A stretch of 64,000 nucleotides of DNA. It comes from CAWCAW01 sp963714125 (lineage in GTDB: Bacteria; Actinomycetota; Acidimicrobiia; Acidimicrobiales; UBA8190). Shown in pieces: positions 1 through 8,474 of this stretch. Under the pieces are notes generated by a model that was not told the origin of the DNA, ran no database searches, and saw nothing but the letters and a program-made list of their open reading frames with translations. Positions within the stretch are counted from its first letter, which is position 1, and the number at the start of each line of letters is the position of its first letter. The stretch lies in contig OY970234.1 of the NCBI GenBank assembly GCA_963714125.1, positions 1,922,001 to 1,986,000 on the forward strand. The letters run 5' to 3'. The position numbers were made by a program, and so were the translations under genes.

Positions 1-243
1 GTGGATCATGTGCTGACCCCGGCGCAAGGACTGCGAGACATGACGCATCTACGCGTCGATGAGGACGTGGCCCGGCGCATTTCGCACGGTCTGACCCTCG
101 ACGGTCCATCTCTGGGGGCAGTCGGACCAGGGCCGTGGGCGCTCGTCGACGAAAGCGATGCGCTCCTGGCCGTGTATGAGGGCACCGAGGGCACCGAGGG
201 CGGACCGTTGGCGGCGGTGTGCGTGCTGGCATCCAGCTCGTGA
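1..243 (+). CDS. truB: tRNA pseudouridine(55) synthase TruB, C-terminal end (partial)
   Basis: This frame is open from the window edge to TGA at 241, so only the last 80 codons are present. TruB converts U55 of the tRNA T-loop to pseudouridine. The catalytic domain lies off the window. What remains looks like the C-terminal RNA-binding region: the stretch around RVDEDVARRISHGLTL resembles the 'E-A-R-R-I-x-H-G' segment near the end of actinobacterial TruB. The next gene being ribF fits the common truB-ribF-rpsO-pnp order. The GTG at base 1 is probably an internal codon. Identification rests on a short segment plus synteny. Confidence 0.75.
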   Translation: MDHVLTPAQGLRDMTHLRVDEDVARRISHGLTLDGPSLGAVGPGPWALVDESDALLAVYEGTEGTEGGPLAAVCVLASSS

Positions 244-272
244 CGGGCCCAGGAGCCCGGCCGAGTCGCCAC

Positions 273-278
273 TAACCT
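273..278 (+). promoter_or_regulatory. -10 box TAACCT, leaderless promoter of ribF
   Basis: TAACCT ends 7 nt before the ATG at 286, which would place transcription start at or next to the start codon. The same arrangement recurs before many genes here. No convincing -35 is seen. Confidence 0.55.
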
Positions 279-285
279 CGCGGCG

Positions 286-1233
286 ATGGATGTCGTGATG
301 GGCCTCGAGCGTTGTACGCCTCCGGTGGAGGGCTCGGCGGTGACCATCGGCGCCTACGACGGGGTGCACCTGGGCCACCGCCACCTCATCGGTGCGTTGC
401 AGGACATGGCCCGCCCACTGGGCTTGGCCACGGCCGTTGTCACCTTCGACCGCCACCCCGGCACCGTGGTCCGCCCCGACAGCGCTCCGCGTTTGCTGAC
501 CGATCTCGACCAGAAGCTCGAGTTGCTGGCCGCCGCCGGCGTCGACATGACCGTGGTGGTCCCTTTCGACCAGGACCGGGCCAACGAGACGGCCGAGGAG
601 TTCGTGCTCGAGGTGCTCGTGGGCGCGCTGGGGGCTCGCTTGGTGGTGGTGGGGGAGGACTTCCACTTCGGCCACGGCCGCAAGGGAAACGTCGCCCTTC
701 TTTCGGACATGGGCAGTGACCACGGGTTCGATGTCGTGGGCGTCGGGCTTGAAGGCGACACCGGTGGGGACGTGGTGTCGTCGACGCGTATCCGCGAGTT
801 GCTGGCCGCCGGGTCGGTGCGCAGCGCGTCGGCCTTGCTGGGGCGCCATCACCAGGTGCGTGGACTGGTCGAGCCCGGTGCCGGCCGAGGCGGCCCCGTC
901 CTGGGATTCCCTACCGCCAACGTGGCGGTGCCCGCCGACATCGCCATGCCCGGTGAGGGGATCTACGCCTGTTTCTACGAACGGCCCGATGGATCGAGGT
1001 ACCAGGTGGCGGCATCCTTCGGCCGTCGCCCCACCTTCGGCCCCCATTCCGACGCGCTGCTCGAGGCCTACCTGCTGAACTACGAGGGGGACCTCTACGG
1101 GGAGCTGGCCAAGGTGTCGTTCGTCGAACGCCTCCGCGACGAGATGACCTTCCCCAGCCCCGAGGCCCTCGCCGAGCAAATGGACCAGGACATCGAGGCC
1201 GCTCGGGGGCTACTCGCCGCCGAGGCAGACTGA
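286..1233 (+). CDS. ribF: bifunctional riboflavin kinase / FAD synthetase
   Basis: This 315-aa protein phosphorylates riboflavin to FMN and adenylylates FMN to FAD in the cytoplasm. The N-terminal nucleotidyltransferase half has the HxGH signature (GAYDGVHLGHRHL, about residues 24-36) and the STRIRELL motif near residue 165. The C-terminal half is the riboflavin kinase barrel with GFPTANV (about residues 206-212), the family's PTAN motif. Length is normal. The start at 286 is favoured by a TANNNT box 7 nt upstream; a second in-frame ATG at 298 is less likely. It sits between truB and rpsO as in many actinobacteria. Confidence 0.95.
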   Translation: MDVVMGLERCTPPVEGSAVTIGAYDGVHLGHRHLIGALQDMARPLGLATAVVTFDRHPGTVVRPDSAPRLLTDLDQKLELLAAAGVDMTVVVPFDQDRANETAEEFVLEVLVGALGARLVVVGEDFHFGHGRKGNVALLSDMGSDHGFDVVGVGLEGDTGGDVVSSTRIRELLAAGSVRSASALLGRHHQVRGLVEPGAGRGGPVLGFPTANVAVPADIAMPGEGIYACFYERPDGSRYQVAASFGRRPTFGPHSDALLEAYLLNYEGDLYGELAKVSFVERLRDEMTFPSPEALAEQMDQDIEAARGLLAAEAD

Positions 1234-1255
1234 GGCATCCCCACCAACGTCCTGC

Positions 1256-1261
1256 TAGAGT
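1256..1261 (+). promoter_or_regulatory. -10 box TAGAGT, probable rpsO promoter
   Basis: TAGAGT lies just downstream of the ribF stop. Initiation about 7 nt later would give rpsO a leader of roughly 95 nt, unlike the leaderless genes nearby. No clear -35. Confidence 0.4.
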
Positions 1262-1267
1262 GCACCA

Positions 1268-1363
1268 TCAGCCGGGACGCCGTTCCGGTTGTCCGGTTGG
1301 GGGTCGACAGGCCGTCGAAGCCCGACTACCTCCAAGCCCTCTGCGAAAATCATTCCCTCCCTT
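1268..1363 (+). other. rpsO 5' leader, candidate S15-responsive structured RNA
   Basis: About 96 nt separate the putative start of transcription from the rpsO ATG. The leader contains a short hairpin (TCGAC-AGGCC-GTCGA, about 1305-1319) and GC-rich segments. S15 autoregulates its own leader in several bacterial groups. That this leader does so is inference; no known S15-leader consensus was matched. Confidence 0.3.
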
Positions 1364-1621
1364 ATGCCTGAGAAAACTGCGACGATCGCCGAATACCGCC
1401 TTCACGAGACCGACACCGGCTCGCCCGAGGTGCAGATAGCGCTGCTCAGTGGGCGCATCACGCACCTCTCCGAGCACCTGAAGGTCCACAAAGGCGACCA
1501 CCACACCCGGCGAGGACTGATGAAGCTCATCGGCCGCCGCCGTCGCTTGTTGGACTACGTGCGGGACAATGACGTCGAGCGCTACCGGTCGATTATCGGC
1601 AGGCTTGGCATCCGCCGTTAG
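1364..1621 (+). CDS. rpsO: 30S ribosomal protein S15
   Basis: This 85-aa protein is S15, a primary 16S rRNA binder of the 30S platform. The sequence shows the family core: the TDTGSPEVQIALL segment (about residues 17-29), the HHTRRGLM stretch and the RRRRLLDYV helix. The ATG at 1364 gives a normal S15 N-terminus (MPEKTATIAEYR). An open frame extends upstream, but that would add 25 residues not seen in S15. No strong Shine-Dalgarno is visible (CCCTCCCTT precedes the ATG), so initiation may rely on leader structure. It is followed by pnp, as in most bacteria. Confidence 0.97.
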   Translation: MPEKTATIAEYRLHETDTGSPEVQIALLSGRITHLSEHLKVHKGDHHTRRGLMKLIGRRRRLLDYVRDNDVERYRSIIGRLGIRR

Positions 1622-1859
1622 CCCGCCCGTTCCTCCCGGCGGCCCCTGTGCCGACGGGGAGCCATTTCGGACGGGGGAGGCCCGCCCGATCCAGTAGGAC
1701 CAGGGCACCTGAACAGACGTCAGCTGCCAGTCGCCGGTCACCTGAGCCGGCCCGACTCGATCTCGCGGGATACACCCGAACGAGGCACGAGCCGGGGGCA
1801 AGGTGGTCGACGACTGGGAACTGGCCTGTCGCGGTGCCCTCGAGCAAACGAGGAGACCA

Positions 1860-4295
1860 ATGGCGGACGCCATTTCCGTGTCGGACCCTATTAGTGGGAC
1901 CGATCTCACCCTTTCTTTTGAAACCGGCAAGCTGGCCGGTCAAGCCGACGGCGCCGTCATGGCGCGTATCGGCGACACCATGGTGCTGGTTACGGCCACC
2001 GCCTCCCGTCACGTACGCGAAGGGGCGGATTTCTTTCCCCTGACCGTCGACATCGAGGAGCGGATGTATGCGGCGGGAAAGATTCCCGGCTCGTTCTTCC
2101 GCCGCGAGGGGCGCGCCACCGACCAGGCCATCTTGACGTGCCGGCTCATCGACCGGCCCTTGCGGCCGTCGTTCCCTTCCGGCTTTCGCAACGAGGTCCA
2201 CGTGGTGGGCACCGTGGTGGCGGCCGACTTGGCCAACCCGCATGACGTGCTCGCCATCAACGGCGCCTCGGCGGCCCTGATGCTGTCGGGCATCCCCTTC
2301 GACGGACCCATCGGGGCCGTTCGCATGGCGTGGACGACCGACGGGACGTGGGCACCGCACCCGACCTACCAGGACGGCGACGCCTCGTGCTTCGAATTGG
2401 TGGTGGCGGGCCGGACCCTGTCTGACGCCGCCGACGCCGATGTCGCCATCATGATGGTGGAGGCCGGTGGCACCGCCGACGCTTGGACCTTCTACGAAGA
2501 GGGCGCCCCCAAGGTGACCGAAGAGGTGCTGGCTGAGGGCCTCGAAGCAGCCAAGACCTGGATCCGCGAGTCGATCGTGCTGCAGCGCCAACTGGTGGCC
2601 AAGGCGGGGGCCAAGGCTCCCATCACCTTTGAGTTGTTCAGCGACTATGGCGACGATGTCTTCGAGCGGGTGGCGGCGGTGGGCACCGATGCCATCGCCA
2701 AGGCCAACGTGATCGTCGAGAAGGCCGATCGCAATGCCGCCATCGACGCCGCCACCGAGTCGATCATCGGCCAACTCGCCGGCGAGTTCCCCGAGCGCGA
2801 GCGTGAGATCAAGCCGGCCGTGCGCTCGCTCACCAAGAAGATCGTGCGCAAGCGCATTGTCGAAGAGGGCGTGCGCATCGACGGCCGAGGCACGGCGGAT
2901 ATCCGTCCGTTGTCGGCCGAGGTGGGCCTGCTGCCTACGACTCATGGTTCGGCGTTGTTCCAGCGGGGCGAGACGCAAGTCCTCAACGTGACCACGTTGG
3001 GGATGCCGCGCATGAGGCAGCTTCTCGACACCATCGGCATCGACGACACCAAGCGCTACATGCACCACTACAACTTCCCGCCGTTCTCCACTGGAGAGAC
3101 AGGGTTCATGCGCGGTCCCAAGCGCCGCGAGATCGGCCACGGGCTGCTGGCCGAGCGGGCCTTGTTGCCGGTGGTGCCTTCCGAGGCGGAGTTCCCCTAC
3201 ACCTTGCGGCTCGTGTCCGACGTGTTGTCGTCCAACGGATCGACGTCCATGGCGTCGGTATGTGGTTCGTCGCTGTCGCTCATGGACGCCGGTGTGCCCA
3301 TCAAGGCCGCCGTGGCCGGTATCGCCATGGGGCTCGTCTACGACGACGGCCGCTACGTGACGCTCACCGACATCCTCGGAGCCGAGGATGCCTTCGGCGA
3401 CATGGACTTCAAGGTGGCCGGCACCAGCGACTCGGTGACGGCGTTGCAGCTCGACACCAAGATCGACGGCCTGCCCGCCGACGTCTTGGCCCAAGCGCTG
3501 CACCAGGCCAAAGAAGCCCGCCTCATCATCCTCGAGGTCATGCACGCGGCCATCGCCGAGCCTCGTGGCGAGGTCAACATCAACGCGCCGAAGATCGTTT
3601 CCTTCAAGATCCCCGCCGATCGCATCGGGGAGGTCATCGGGCCCAAGGGCAAGGTCATCAACACGTTGCAGGCCGAGACGGGTGCCGATATCACCGTGGA
3701 CGACGACGGCATGTTCGGCGTGGTGACCATCGGCGCCAAGGACGGTGCTGCGGTCGAGGAGGCCCGCAAGCGGATCTTCCTCATCGTGGAGCCCCCCGAG
3801 GCCGACATCGGAGGTACGTATCAGGGCAAGGTGGTCAACATCACCAAGTTCGGTGCGTTCGTGAACATCCTCCCGGGGCGTGACGGCTTGCTGCACATCT
3901 CCAAGGTCGGAGGCGGCAAGCGCGTCGACCGCGTGGAGGACGTGCTCAGCCTGGGCCAGGACATCGAAGTGCGCGTGGACGACATCGACCCTCAGGGCAA
4001 GGTGTCGCTGTCGTTGGCCGGAGACCCGCCGCCCGCGGCCGCCCGTAGCAACGGCCAGAGCGATGAGCGCGCCGCGCGTCGTGACGAACCGCGTCGTGAC
4101 GCACCGCGCAGCGATGCACCGCGCAGCGATGCACCGCGCGACAGTCGTCCGAGCGCACCGGCGGCATCGTTTGAGGCCGCCTTTGAGGCGGAGATCGCCG
4201 GCGAACTCGGTGACCTCGGGCCTGGGCCCGCGGCGGGAAGCGAGCGCTCCGAGCGTTCTGACGACCGCCGTCCCCGCCGTCCTCGTCGCCGGTGA
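1860..4295 (+). CDS. pnp: polyribonucleotide nucleotidyltransferase (PNPase)
   Basis: This 811-aa enzyme is a trimeric phosphorolytic 3'-5' exoribonuclease of mRNA decay. Domain order: RNase PH-like domain 1 (about residues 10-145), helical linker, RNase PH-like domain 2 (about 320-460), KH domain (about 570-630; GPKGKVIN loop) and S1 domain (about 645-710; YQGKVVNITKFGAFV). The ATG at 1860 follows AGGAG with 4 nt spacing; the frame continues 19 codons upstream without family similarity. After S1 the protein carries an unusual Arg/Asp/Ser/Pro-rich tail of about 90 residues with repeated RSDAPRSDAPR units encoded by 15-bp DNA repeats (about 4081-4145). The 238-bp gap after rpsO (1622-1859) holds GC-rich inverted segments but no gene. 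Confidence 0.97.
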   Translation: MADAISVSDPISGTDLTLSFETGKLAGQADGAVMARIGDTMVLVTATASRHVREGADFFPLTVDIEERMYAAGKIPGSFFRREGRATDQAILTCRLIDRPLRPSFPSGFRNEVHVVGTVVAADLANPHDVLAINGASAALMLSGIPFDGPIGAVRMAWTTDGTWAPHPTYQDGDASCFELVVAGRTLSDAADADVAIMMVEAGGTADAWTFYEEGAPKVTEEVLAEGLEAAKTWIRESIVLQRQLVAKAGAKAPITFELFSDYGDDVFERVAAVGTDAIAKANVIVEKADRNAAIDAATESIIGQLAGEFPEREREIKPAVRSLTKKIVRKRIVEEGVRIDGRGTADIRPLSAEVGLLPTTHGSALFQRGETQVLNVTTLGMPRMRQLLDTIGIDDTKRYMHHYNFPPFSTGETGFMRGPKRREIGHGLLAERALLPVVPSEAEFPYTLRLVSDVLSSNGSTSMASVCGSSLSLMDAGVPIKAAVAGIAMGLVYDDGRYVTLTDILGAEDAFGDMDFKVAGTSDSVTALQLDTKIDGLPADVLAQALHQAKEARLIILEVMHAAIAEPRGEVNINAPKIVSFKIPADRIGEVIGPKGKVINTLQAETGADITVDDDGMFGVVTIGAKDGAAVEEARKRIFLIVEPPEADIGGTYQGKVVNITKFGAFVNILPGRDGLLHISKVGGGKRVDRVEDVLSLGQDIEVRVDDIDPQGKVSLSLAGDPPPAAARSNGQSDERAARRDEPRRDAPRSDAPRSDAPRDSRPSAPAASFEAAFEAEIAGELGDLGPGPAAGSERSERSDDRRPRRPRRR

Positions 4296-4332
4296 TCTGC
4301 GGCCGTAGCCGCTCACTCTTTCGTCGGGTTCA

Positions 4333-4360
4333 CCGTGGTCCCTGTTTTTGGGGGCCACGG
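4333..4360 (+). other. strong hairpin at the start of the M16 peptidase gene
   Basis: CCGTGGTCCCT (4333-4343) can pair with GGGGGCCACGG (4350-4360), two of the pairs being G-U, around a GTTTTT loop. There is no following T-tract. It could be the pnp terminator or a structure that hides the start codon (TTG 4348 or GTG 4360) of the next gene. Confidence 0.5.
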
Positions 4361-5595
4361 TGATTGCCGTTGACACCCTTGATTGTGGAGCGCGTCTGGT
4401 CACCGAGAAGATGGCTGACGCCCGGTCGGTCACCATCGGCATCTGGGTGGGAACGGGATCGCGCGATGAGGACGACGGTCAGGCCGGGGCGTCACACTTC
4501 CTCGAGCACCTGCTGTTCAAAGGCACCCCGACCTGGGCGGCGGCCGATATAGCCGAGGCCGTCGACGAGGTGGGCGGGGACATGAACGCCTTCACCACCA
4601 AGGAGTACACGGCCTTCTACATCCGGTTGCTGTCCGAGCATGTGTCGTTGGGTCTCGACGTGCTCGGCGCCATCATGACCGACCCTGCCCTTCGCCCCGA
4701 GGACGTCGACGCCGAGCGTCAAGTGATCCTCGACGAAATTCTCATGCACGCCGATGAGCCCGCCGACTTCGCCGCCGAACAGTGCATCAGCGCCCTGTTT
4801 CCCCGCCATCCGCTCGGTCGCGAGGTCATGGGCAGTGCGCGCAGCGTGGGCGGTCTGGACTCGGTGGCCATCCGGAGCTTCTTCGACGCTCACTATTTGG
4901 CCGGCAACTTGGTGGTGGCCGCCGCCGGTGACGTCGATCACGACGCCGTGGCGAAAGCGATCGACCGGCATTTCGCCACGCGCACCGGAGGTGCTTCCCC
5001 GCAGCGTGTAGCGCCCGGCGGCGCCGCCCAGTCCAAGGTGGTGATCACCCGCCCCACCGAACAGGCGCACCTTGTGGTCGGGGCGCGAACATCGGGGCGA
5101 CATGGCGAAGACCGCTGGGCGCTGGCCGTGCTCAACCACATCCTCGGCGGCGGGATCTCGAGCCGACTGTTCCAAGAAGTACGTGAGCGTCGGGGACTGG
5201 CGTATTCGATCTGGTCGGAACGAACCCAATACGACGAGGTCGGCGCCCTTACCGTCGGCGTCGGTACCGCCCCCGAAAATGCCCACGAAGTACTCGGCCT
5301 CGTGCACGCTGAGATCGACCGCATGGGGGAGACGGGCATCACCGATCGGGAGCTCGAAGTAGCCAAAGGACATTTGCGGGCGGAGACGTTGTTGTCCTTG
5401 GAGGATTCCGGCGCCCGCATGAGCCGGATCGGCTCGAGCCTGTTGCTCCACGGTGCGGTCCTTGATGTCGATGACGTATTGGCCAAGGTGGCGGCAGTCA
5501 CCGTGCAAGACGTGGGGGAAGCCGCAGCCCGGTTGGCCGGCGAGGCGCGGACCCTGTCTGTGGTCGGTCCCTTCGCGCCCGAGGATTTCGGCTAG
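4360..5595 (+). CDS. M16 family zinc metallopeptidase (PepR/MPP-like)
   Basis: About 411 residues. The zinc-binding inverted HxxEH motif is present as HFLEHLLFKG (about residues 45-54), and the downstream conserved Glu lies in the AERQVILDEI segment, as expected for M16 peptidases. The second half resembles the non-catalytic M16 C-terminal domain (RERRGLAYSIWSE). Homologues follow pnp in many actinobacteria and clostridia; physiological substrates are poorly defined. The start is uncertain: GTG 4360 or TTG 4348, both within a hairpin and neither with a clear Shine-Dalgarno. Domain similarity makes the function confident only at family level. Confidence 0.9.
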   Translation: MIAVDTLDCGARLVTEKMADARSVTIGIWVGTGSRDEDDGQAGASHFLEHLLFKGTPTWAAADIAEAVDEVGGDMNAFTTKEYTAFYIRLLSEHVSLGLDVLGAIMTDPALRPEDVDAERQVILDEILMHADEPADFAAEQCISALFPRHPLGREVMGSARSVGGLDSVAIRSFFDAHYLAGNLVVAAAGDVDHDAVAKAIDRHFATRTGGASPQRVAPGGAAQSKVVITRPTEQAHLVVGARTSGRHGEDRWALAVLNHILGGGISSRLFQEVRERRGLAYSIWSERTQYDEVGALTVGVGTAPENAHEVLGLVHAEIDRMGETGITDRELEVAKGHLRAETLLSLEDSGARMSRIGSSLLLHGAVLDVDDVLAKVAAVTVQDVGEAAARLAGEARTLSVVGPFAPEDFG

Positions 5596-5645
5596 CCACT
5601 TACTGGAAGCCGGCTCGCCCGCCCTAAGGACGGCAGCCGGGCCGA

Positions 5646-5651
5646 TAGGGT
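5646..5651 (+). promoter_or_regulatory. -10 box TAGGGT, leaderless promoter of dapB
   Basis: TAGGGT ends 7 nt before the dapB ATG at 5659. Same geometry as ribF, dapA and others. Confidence 0.55.
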
Positions 5652-5658
5652 TGACCGC

Positions 5659-6465
5659 ATGCGCGTCGGCGTCCTCGGGGCGGGAGGAAGGATGGGCCGG
5701 GAGGTATGCCGGGCCGTCGCCGAAGATGCCGACATGGAGCTGGTCGCCGCCATCGACCCCAACAAGGTCGGCATCGACGTCCGCCAAGCCACCGGCCTGG
5801 ACGCCAACGGCGTGCAGATCGGCGCCGGGATCGAGGATCTCGAGTTCGCCAAAGCGCAGGTAGCCGTCGACTTCACCGTCGCTGAAAGCGCGGTGGCCAA
5901 CATGCGCTGGTGCGCCGCCCACGGCGTGCATGCCGTGGTCGGAACCACCGGGATCTCTCCCGGCGAGATGGCGGAACTCGAGGCTCTGTTTGCCGCTTCG
6001 GAGGCCAACTGCGTCATCGCCGCCAACTTCGCCATCGGGGCGGTGCTGATGATGCGCCTGGCCGAGCTGGCGGCGCCGTTCATGGACGGGGCCGAGATCA
6101 TCGAACTGCATCACGACGGCAAGCGCGACGCTCCGTCGGGTACGGCGCTGCGCAGCGCCGAGCGACTCGAACAAGCTCGGCTCGAATCGGGCGCGCCGCC
6201 GTGGCCCGAAGACGGCACCACCTTGCACTCGGTGGCGGGGGCGCGAGGCGGGGACGGACCGGGGGGTGTGCGCATCCACTCCGTGCGTCTGCCCGGTCTG
6301 GTGGCTCACCAGGAGGTGGTCTTCGGCGCGCTGGGCCAAAGTCTCACCATTCGCCACGACGCCTATGACCGCAGTTCCTTCATGCCCGGGGTGCTGCTGG
6401 CGTTGCGTTCGGTGGCCGATCGCCCCGGGGTGACCGTCGGTCTCGACGCTTTGCTCGGGTTCTGA
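5659..6465 (+). CDS. dapB: 4-hydroxy-tetrahydrodipicolinate reductase
   Basis: This 268-aa enzyme reduces the product of DapA to tetrahydrodipicolinate with NAD(P)H in lysine/meso-DAP synthesis. The N-terminal Rossmann motif is GVLGAGGRMG (residues 4-13), and the catalytic signature is ELHHDGKRDAPSGTA (about residues 151-165), including the conserved His-His, Lys and SGT elements. Length and ends match the family. Other DAP genes lie at 10477 (dapA) and 20881-26149 (dapF, dapC, dapD, dapE). The start is set by the leaderless box at 5646. A TetR gene follows 4 nt after its stop and may share the transcript. Confidence 0.96.
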   Translation: MRVGVLGAGGRMGREVCRAVAEDADMELVAAIDPNKVGIDVRQATGLDANGVQIGAGIEDLEFAKAQVAVDFTVAESAVANMRWCAAHGVHAVVGTTGISPGEMAELEALFAASEANCVIAANFAIGAVLMMRLAELAAPFMDGAEIIELHHDGKRDAPSGTALRSAERLEQARLESGAPPWPEDGTTLHSVAGARGGDGPGGVRIHSVRLPGLVAHQEVVFGALGQSLTIRHDAYDRSSFMPGVLLALRSVADRPGVTVGLDALLGF

Positions 6466-6469
6466 GGCG

Positions 6470-7057
6470 GTGGCCGACGGCCCTCGGCAACGGATCCTGG
6501 AGGCCACCTATAGCTGCGTGGCCCGATGGGGCTTGTCCAAGACCACCGTGGAAGACGCGGCCCGCGAAGCCGGTTTGTCGCGCGCCACGGTGTATCGCTA
6601 TTTCCCCGGCGGGCGCGATGAGCTCATCGACGCCGTGGTCTCGTGGCAGTACCTGCAGTTCTTCGGACGTTTGTACGAGGAGGTGCACGGCGCCACCAGC
6701 CTGGAGGAGGTTCTCGAGCGGGGACTGGTCTTCGCCCGCCACGCCGTGCTCGAGCATGAGGTGCTCCAGAAGATCCTTGAAACCGAACCGGAGCTGCTTC
6801 TGCCCAAGCTGTCGGTGGAGGCCAATCGCACCCTCGGATTCATCAGCGCTTTTTTGGCGCCCTATCTCGTCAGCCACGGTGTGGTCCCGGGCGTCAAAGT
6901 CCAAGAGGCGGCCGACTTCCTGGCCCGCATGATCCTCTCGTACATCTCCGCGCCTGGGCACTGGGACCTCGGGGATCCCGCCCAGGTGGCCTCGCTGGTG
7001 CGCGGTGAGCTTCTGGCCGGGATCGTCGTCGAGCCCAGCGGGGCGCCGCAGTCCTGA
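6470..7057 (+). CDS. TetR-family transcriptional regulator (copy 1)
   Basis: This 195-aa protein has a typical TetR N-terminal helix-turn-helix (about residues 5-50; TTVEDAAREAGLSRATVYRYF). The C-terminal ligand domain is unassigned. It starts at GTG 6470, 4 nt after dapB, so it may be cotranscribed with dapB. It is clearly paralogous to the regulator at 8481: both share the RATxYRxFPGG motif and matching segments (FFGRLYEEV against FFTALALDM; MILSYISAP against IVISYVACP). The two copies flank an opposite-strand DUF222-HNH gene and precede a di-iron protein. Target and ligand are unknown. Confidence 0.88.
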   Translation: MADGPRQRILEATYSCVARWGLSKTTVEDAAREAGLSRATVYRYFPGGRDELIDAVVSWQYLQFFGRLYEEVHGATSLEEVLERGLVFARHAVLEHEVLQKILETEPELLLPKLSVEANRTLGFISAFLAPYLVSHGVVPGVKVQEAADFLARMILSYISAPGHWDLGDPAQVASLVRGELLAGIVVEPSGAPQS

Positions 7058-7073
7058 GCCCTGCCAGGATCCT

Positions 7074-7087
7074 TCGAGCGCGCTCGA
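7074..7087. terminator. 14-bp perfect palindrome between convergent genes
   Basis: TCGAGCGCGCTCGA lies between the convergent ends of the TetR gene (stop 7057) and the HNH gene (stop 7102). It could act as a bidirectional terminator hairpin; no T-tract is present on either side. Confidence 0.35.
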
Positions 7088-7101
7088 CCGATCCTCGCTG
7101 A

Positions 7102-8370
7102 TCAGAGGCCGTCGAACAGGTCCAGGCGATCCTCGGGATCGCTGTCGCCGTCGGAACCGAAGATTCGCGCCGGGCCGGCGCGCTTGGGCTCGCCGTTTTG
7201 GTCGTAGCCGTCGGGGATGACGAGGTGGCGGTGACCTTCGGTCCCTCCGAGTTCGTAACCCTTGTGGGTGATCAGGTAGTGATGGTGCCCGCACACCAAA
7301 ACAAGATTGGCAAGCGACGTGGGGCCGCCTTTGGCAAAGGGCACGACGTGATGCGCTTCCAGACCGTTGGCGGTGTCGCAACCGGGGACTACGCAGGTTT
7401 CATGGCGAGCTTCGAGGGCCGTGAACACGTGGGCGGGGATGGTGCGCCCCACATGGCAGACGGTGGTGATGTCGACACCTTTTTCCACCAGCACCTTGAC
7501 GAAGGCCCCAGGAAGCTCGCGCTCGATGCTCGCCACCGGCACGGGTCCCACCCCGGCCACCTCGCAACGTTCCCCGCTTTTGGCATATCCCCGCTGCAAG
7601 GCAACGCCATCAACGTGAAAGACGATGGTGGCGGGGTCTTTGCACTTCTTACGGGTGCCCGTCGCTGACCTCGTCACGAGATCGACCAATGCGTCGAGCG
7701 CGTAGGCCCGAGGTGATTCGAATCGGTCTGCCTGGCGGGCTTCCTCGAAGAGCTCATCGGCCCGGGCCCTGATGGAGGCAAGCATCCGGGCCCCGTGTTC
7801 GGCCGTCGTCTTGCCGGCGAAACAGAACGCACCGTCGCCGTCGCTGAAGTGCGAGAAGTACCTCGACACCCGGATGGCCTCGTGCCGGGCCAGCTCGGCC
7901 TCAGCACCGTCCTCGATGGGCCGGATCTTGCGGCAGCGGTTGCGCAAAGATTTGAGCGAGCCGGTGGCGGCCGCCTCGATGAGATCGTGTTCAACCCGGG
8001 GGTCGCGCCCCGCCGCCGCCACGATCTCTTTGACCTGAGGCGACGACAGGTTCCCCGAGCGCAAAGCTTCTGATGCAGCGGGGAGGTCCTTCAGACCTGC
8101 CCCCGTCTTCAAGGTGGCGATGGCCTCGCCCAGACCCGTCCCGCACGTCTCGGCCAGCCATGAAGCCGGCGAATGATGGCCGGCGTCGACCCATTCGGTC
8201 GACTCGGAGGACCTGGGGGCGTAAAACGTCAGGCCGGCCGCACTCAACCGGTTGAGCTCGGCGAAGACGGCCACCGCTTGAGCGGCCTGGGCCGCGGTGA
8301 CCCGGTCCGGGTCGGCGTCGGCCAGATGGCTACGAATGGCCACCGCCGCCCCGTGAAGATCGTCGAACAC
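7102..8370 (-). CDS. DUF222 / HNH endonuclease (13E12-like repeat family)
   Basis: This 422-aa protein combines an N-terminal DUF222 region (about residues 1-300) with a C-terminal HNH nuclease domain (about residues 330-385). The HNH has paired cysteines (CVVPGC), the AHHVVPFAKGG core, then Asn (SLANLVLVC) and GHHHYLITH. Proteins of this type are abundant, often multicopy, in actinobacteria and are known in mycobacteria as the 13E12 family. Their role is unclear. It starts at GTG (8370-8368). It is read against all its neighbours and separates two related tetR genes, which suggests insertion into an ancestral tetR-tetR pair. Confidence 0.88.
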   Translation of the reverse strand: MFDDLHGAAVAIRSHLADADPDRVTAAQAAQAVAVFAELNRLSAAGLTFYAPRSSESTEWVDAGHHSPASWLAETCGTGLGEAIATLKTGAGLKDLPAASEALRSGNLSSPQVKEIVAAAGRDPRVEHDLIEAAATGSLKSLRNRCRKIRPIEDGAEAELARHEAIRVSRYFSHFSDGDGAFCFAGKTTAEHGARMLASIRARADELFEEARQADRFESPRAYALDALVDLVTRSATGTRKKCKDPATIVFHVDGVALQRGYAKSGERCEVAGVGPVPVASIERELPGAFVKVLVEKGVDITTVCHVGRTIPAHVFTALEARHETCVVPGCDTANGLEAHHVVPFAKGGPTSLANLVLVCGHHHYLITHKGYELGGTEGHRHLVIPDGYDQNGEPKRAGPARIFGSDGDSDPEDRLDLFDGL

Positions 8371-8444
8371 GGGACAAGCATGACAGGGGGCTGTAACACC
8401 TCAGAGGGGGCGAAGAGATATAGAGAGCCGCATAGGAAGCCGCG

Positions 8445-8474
8445 TTGACAATGAGACATTTTTAGCAATAATGT
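8445..8474 (+). promoter_or_regulatory. sigma70-type promoter of second tetR gene
   Basis: TTGACA (8445-8450) is followed after 18 nt by TAATGT (8469-8474). The predicted start of transcription falls at about 8481, which is the GTG start codon of the TetR gene, giving a leaderless mRNA. Confidence 0.7.

Noticed and set aside
1593..4442. Long open frame (about 949 codons) antisense to pnp
   Set aside because: The sense strand encodes PNPase with all domains; the antisense frame is low-complexity His/Arg/Gly-rich, a GC-codon artefact.
4492..6507. Long antisense open frame over the M16 peptidase and dapB
   Set aside because: Both sense genes are secure; the antisense translation has no recognisable domain.
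7102..8370. DUF222-HNH gene considered as a group II intron or homing endonuclease insertion
   Set aside because: No intron structure or reverse transcriptase; it is a free-standing gene with its own promoter region and no target-site repeats seen at its ends.
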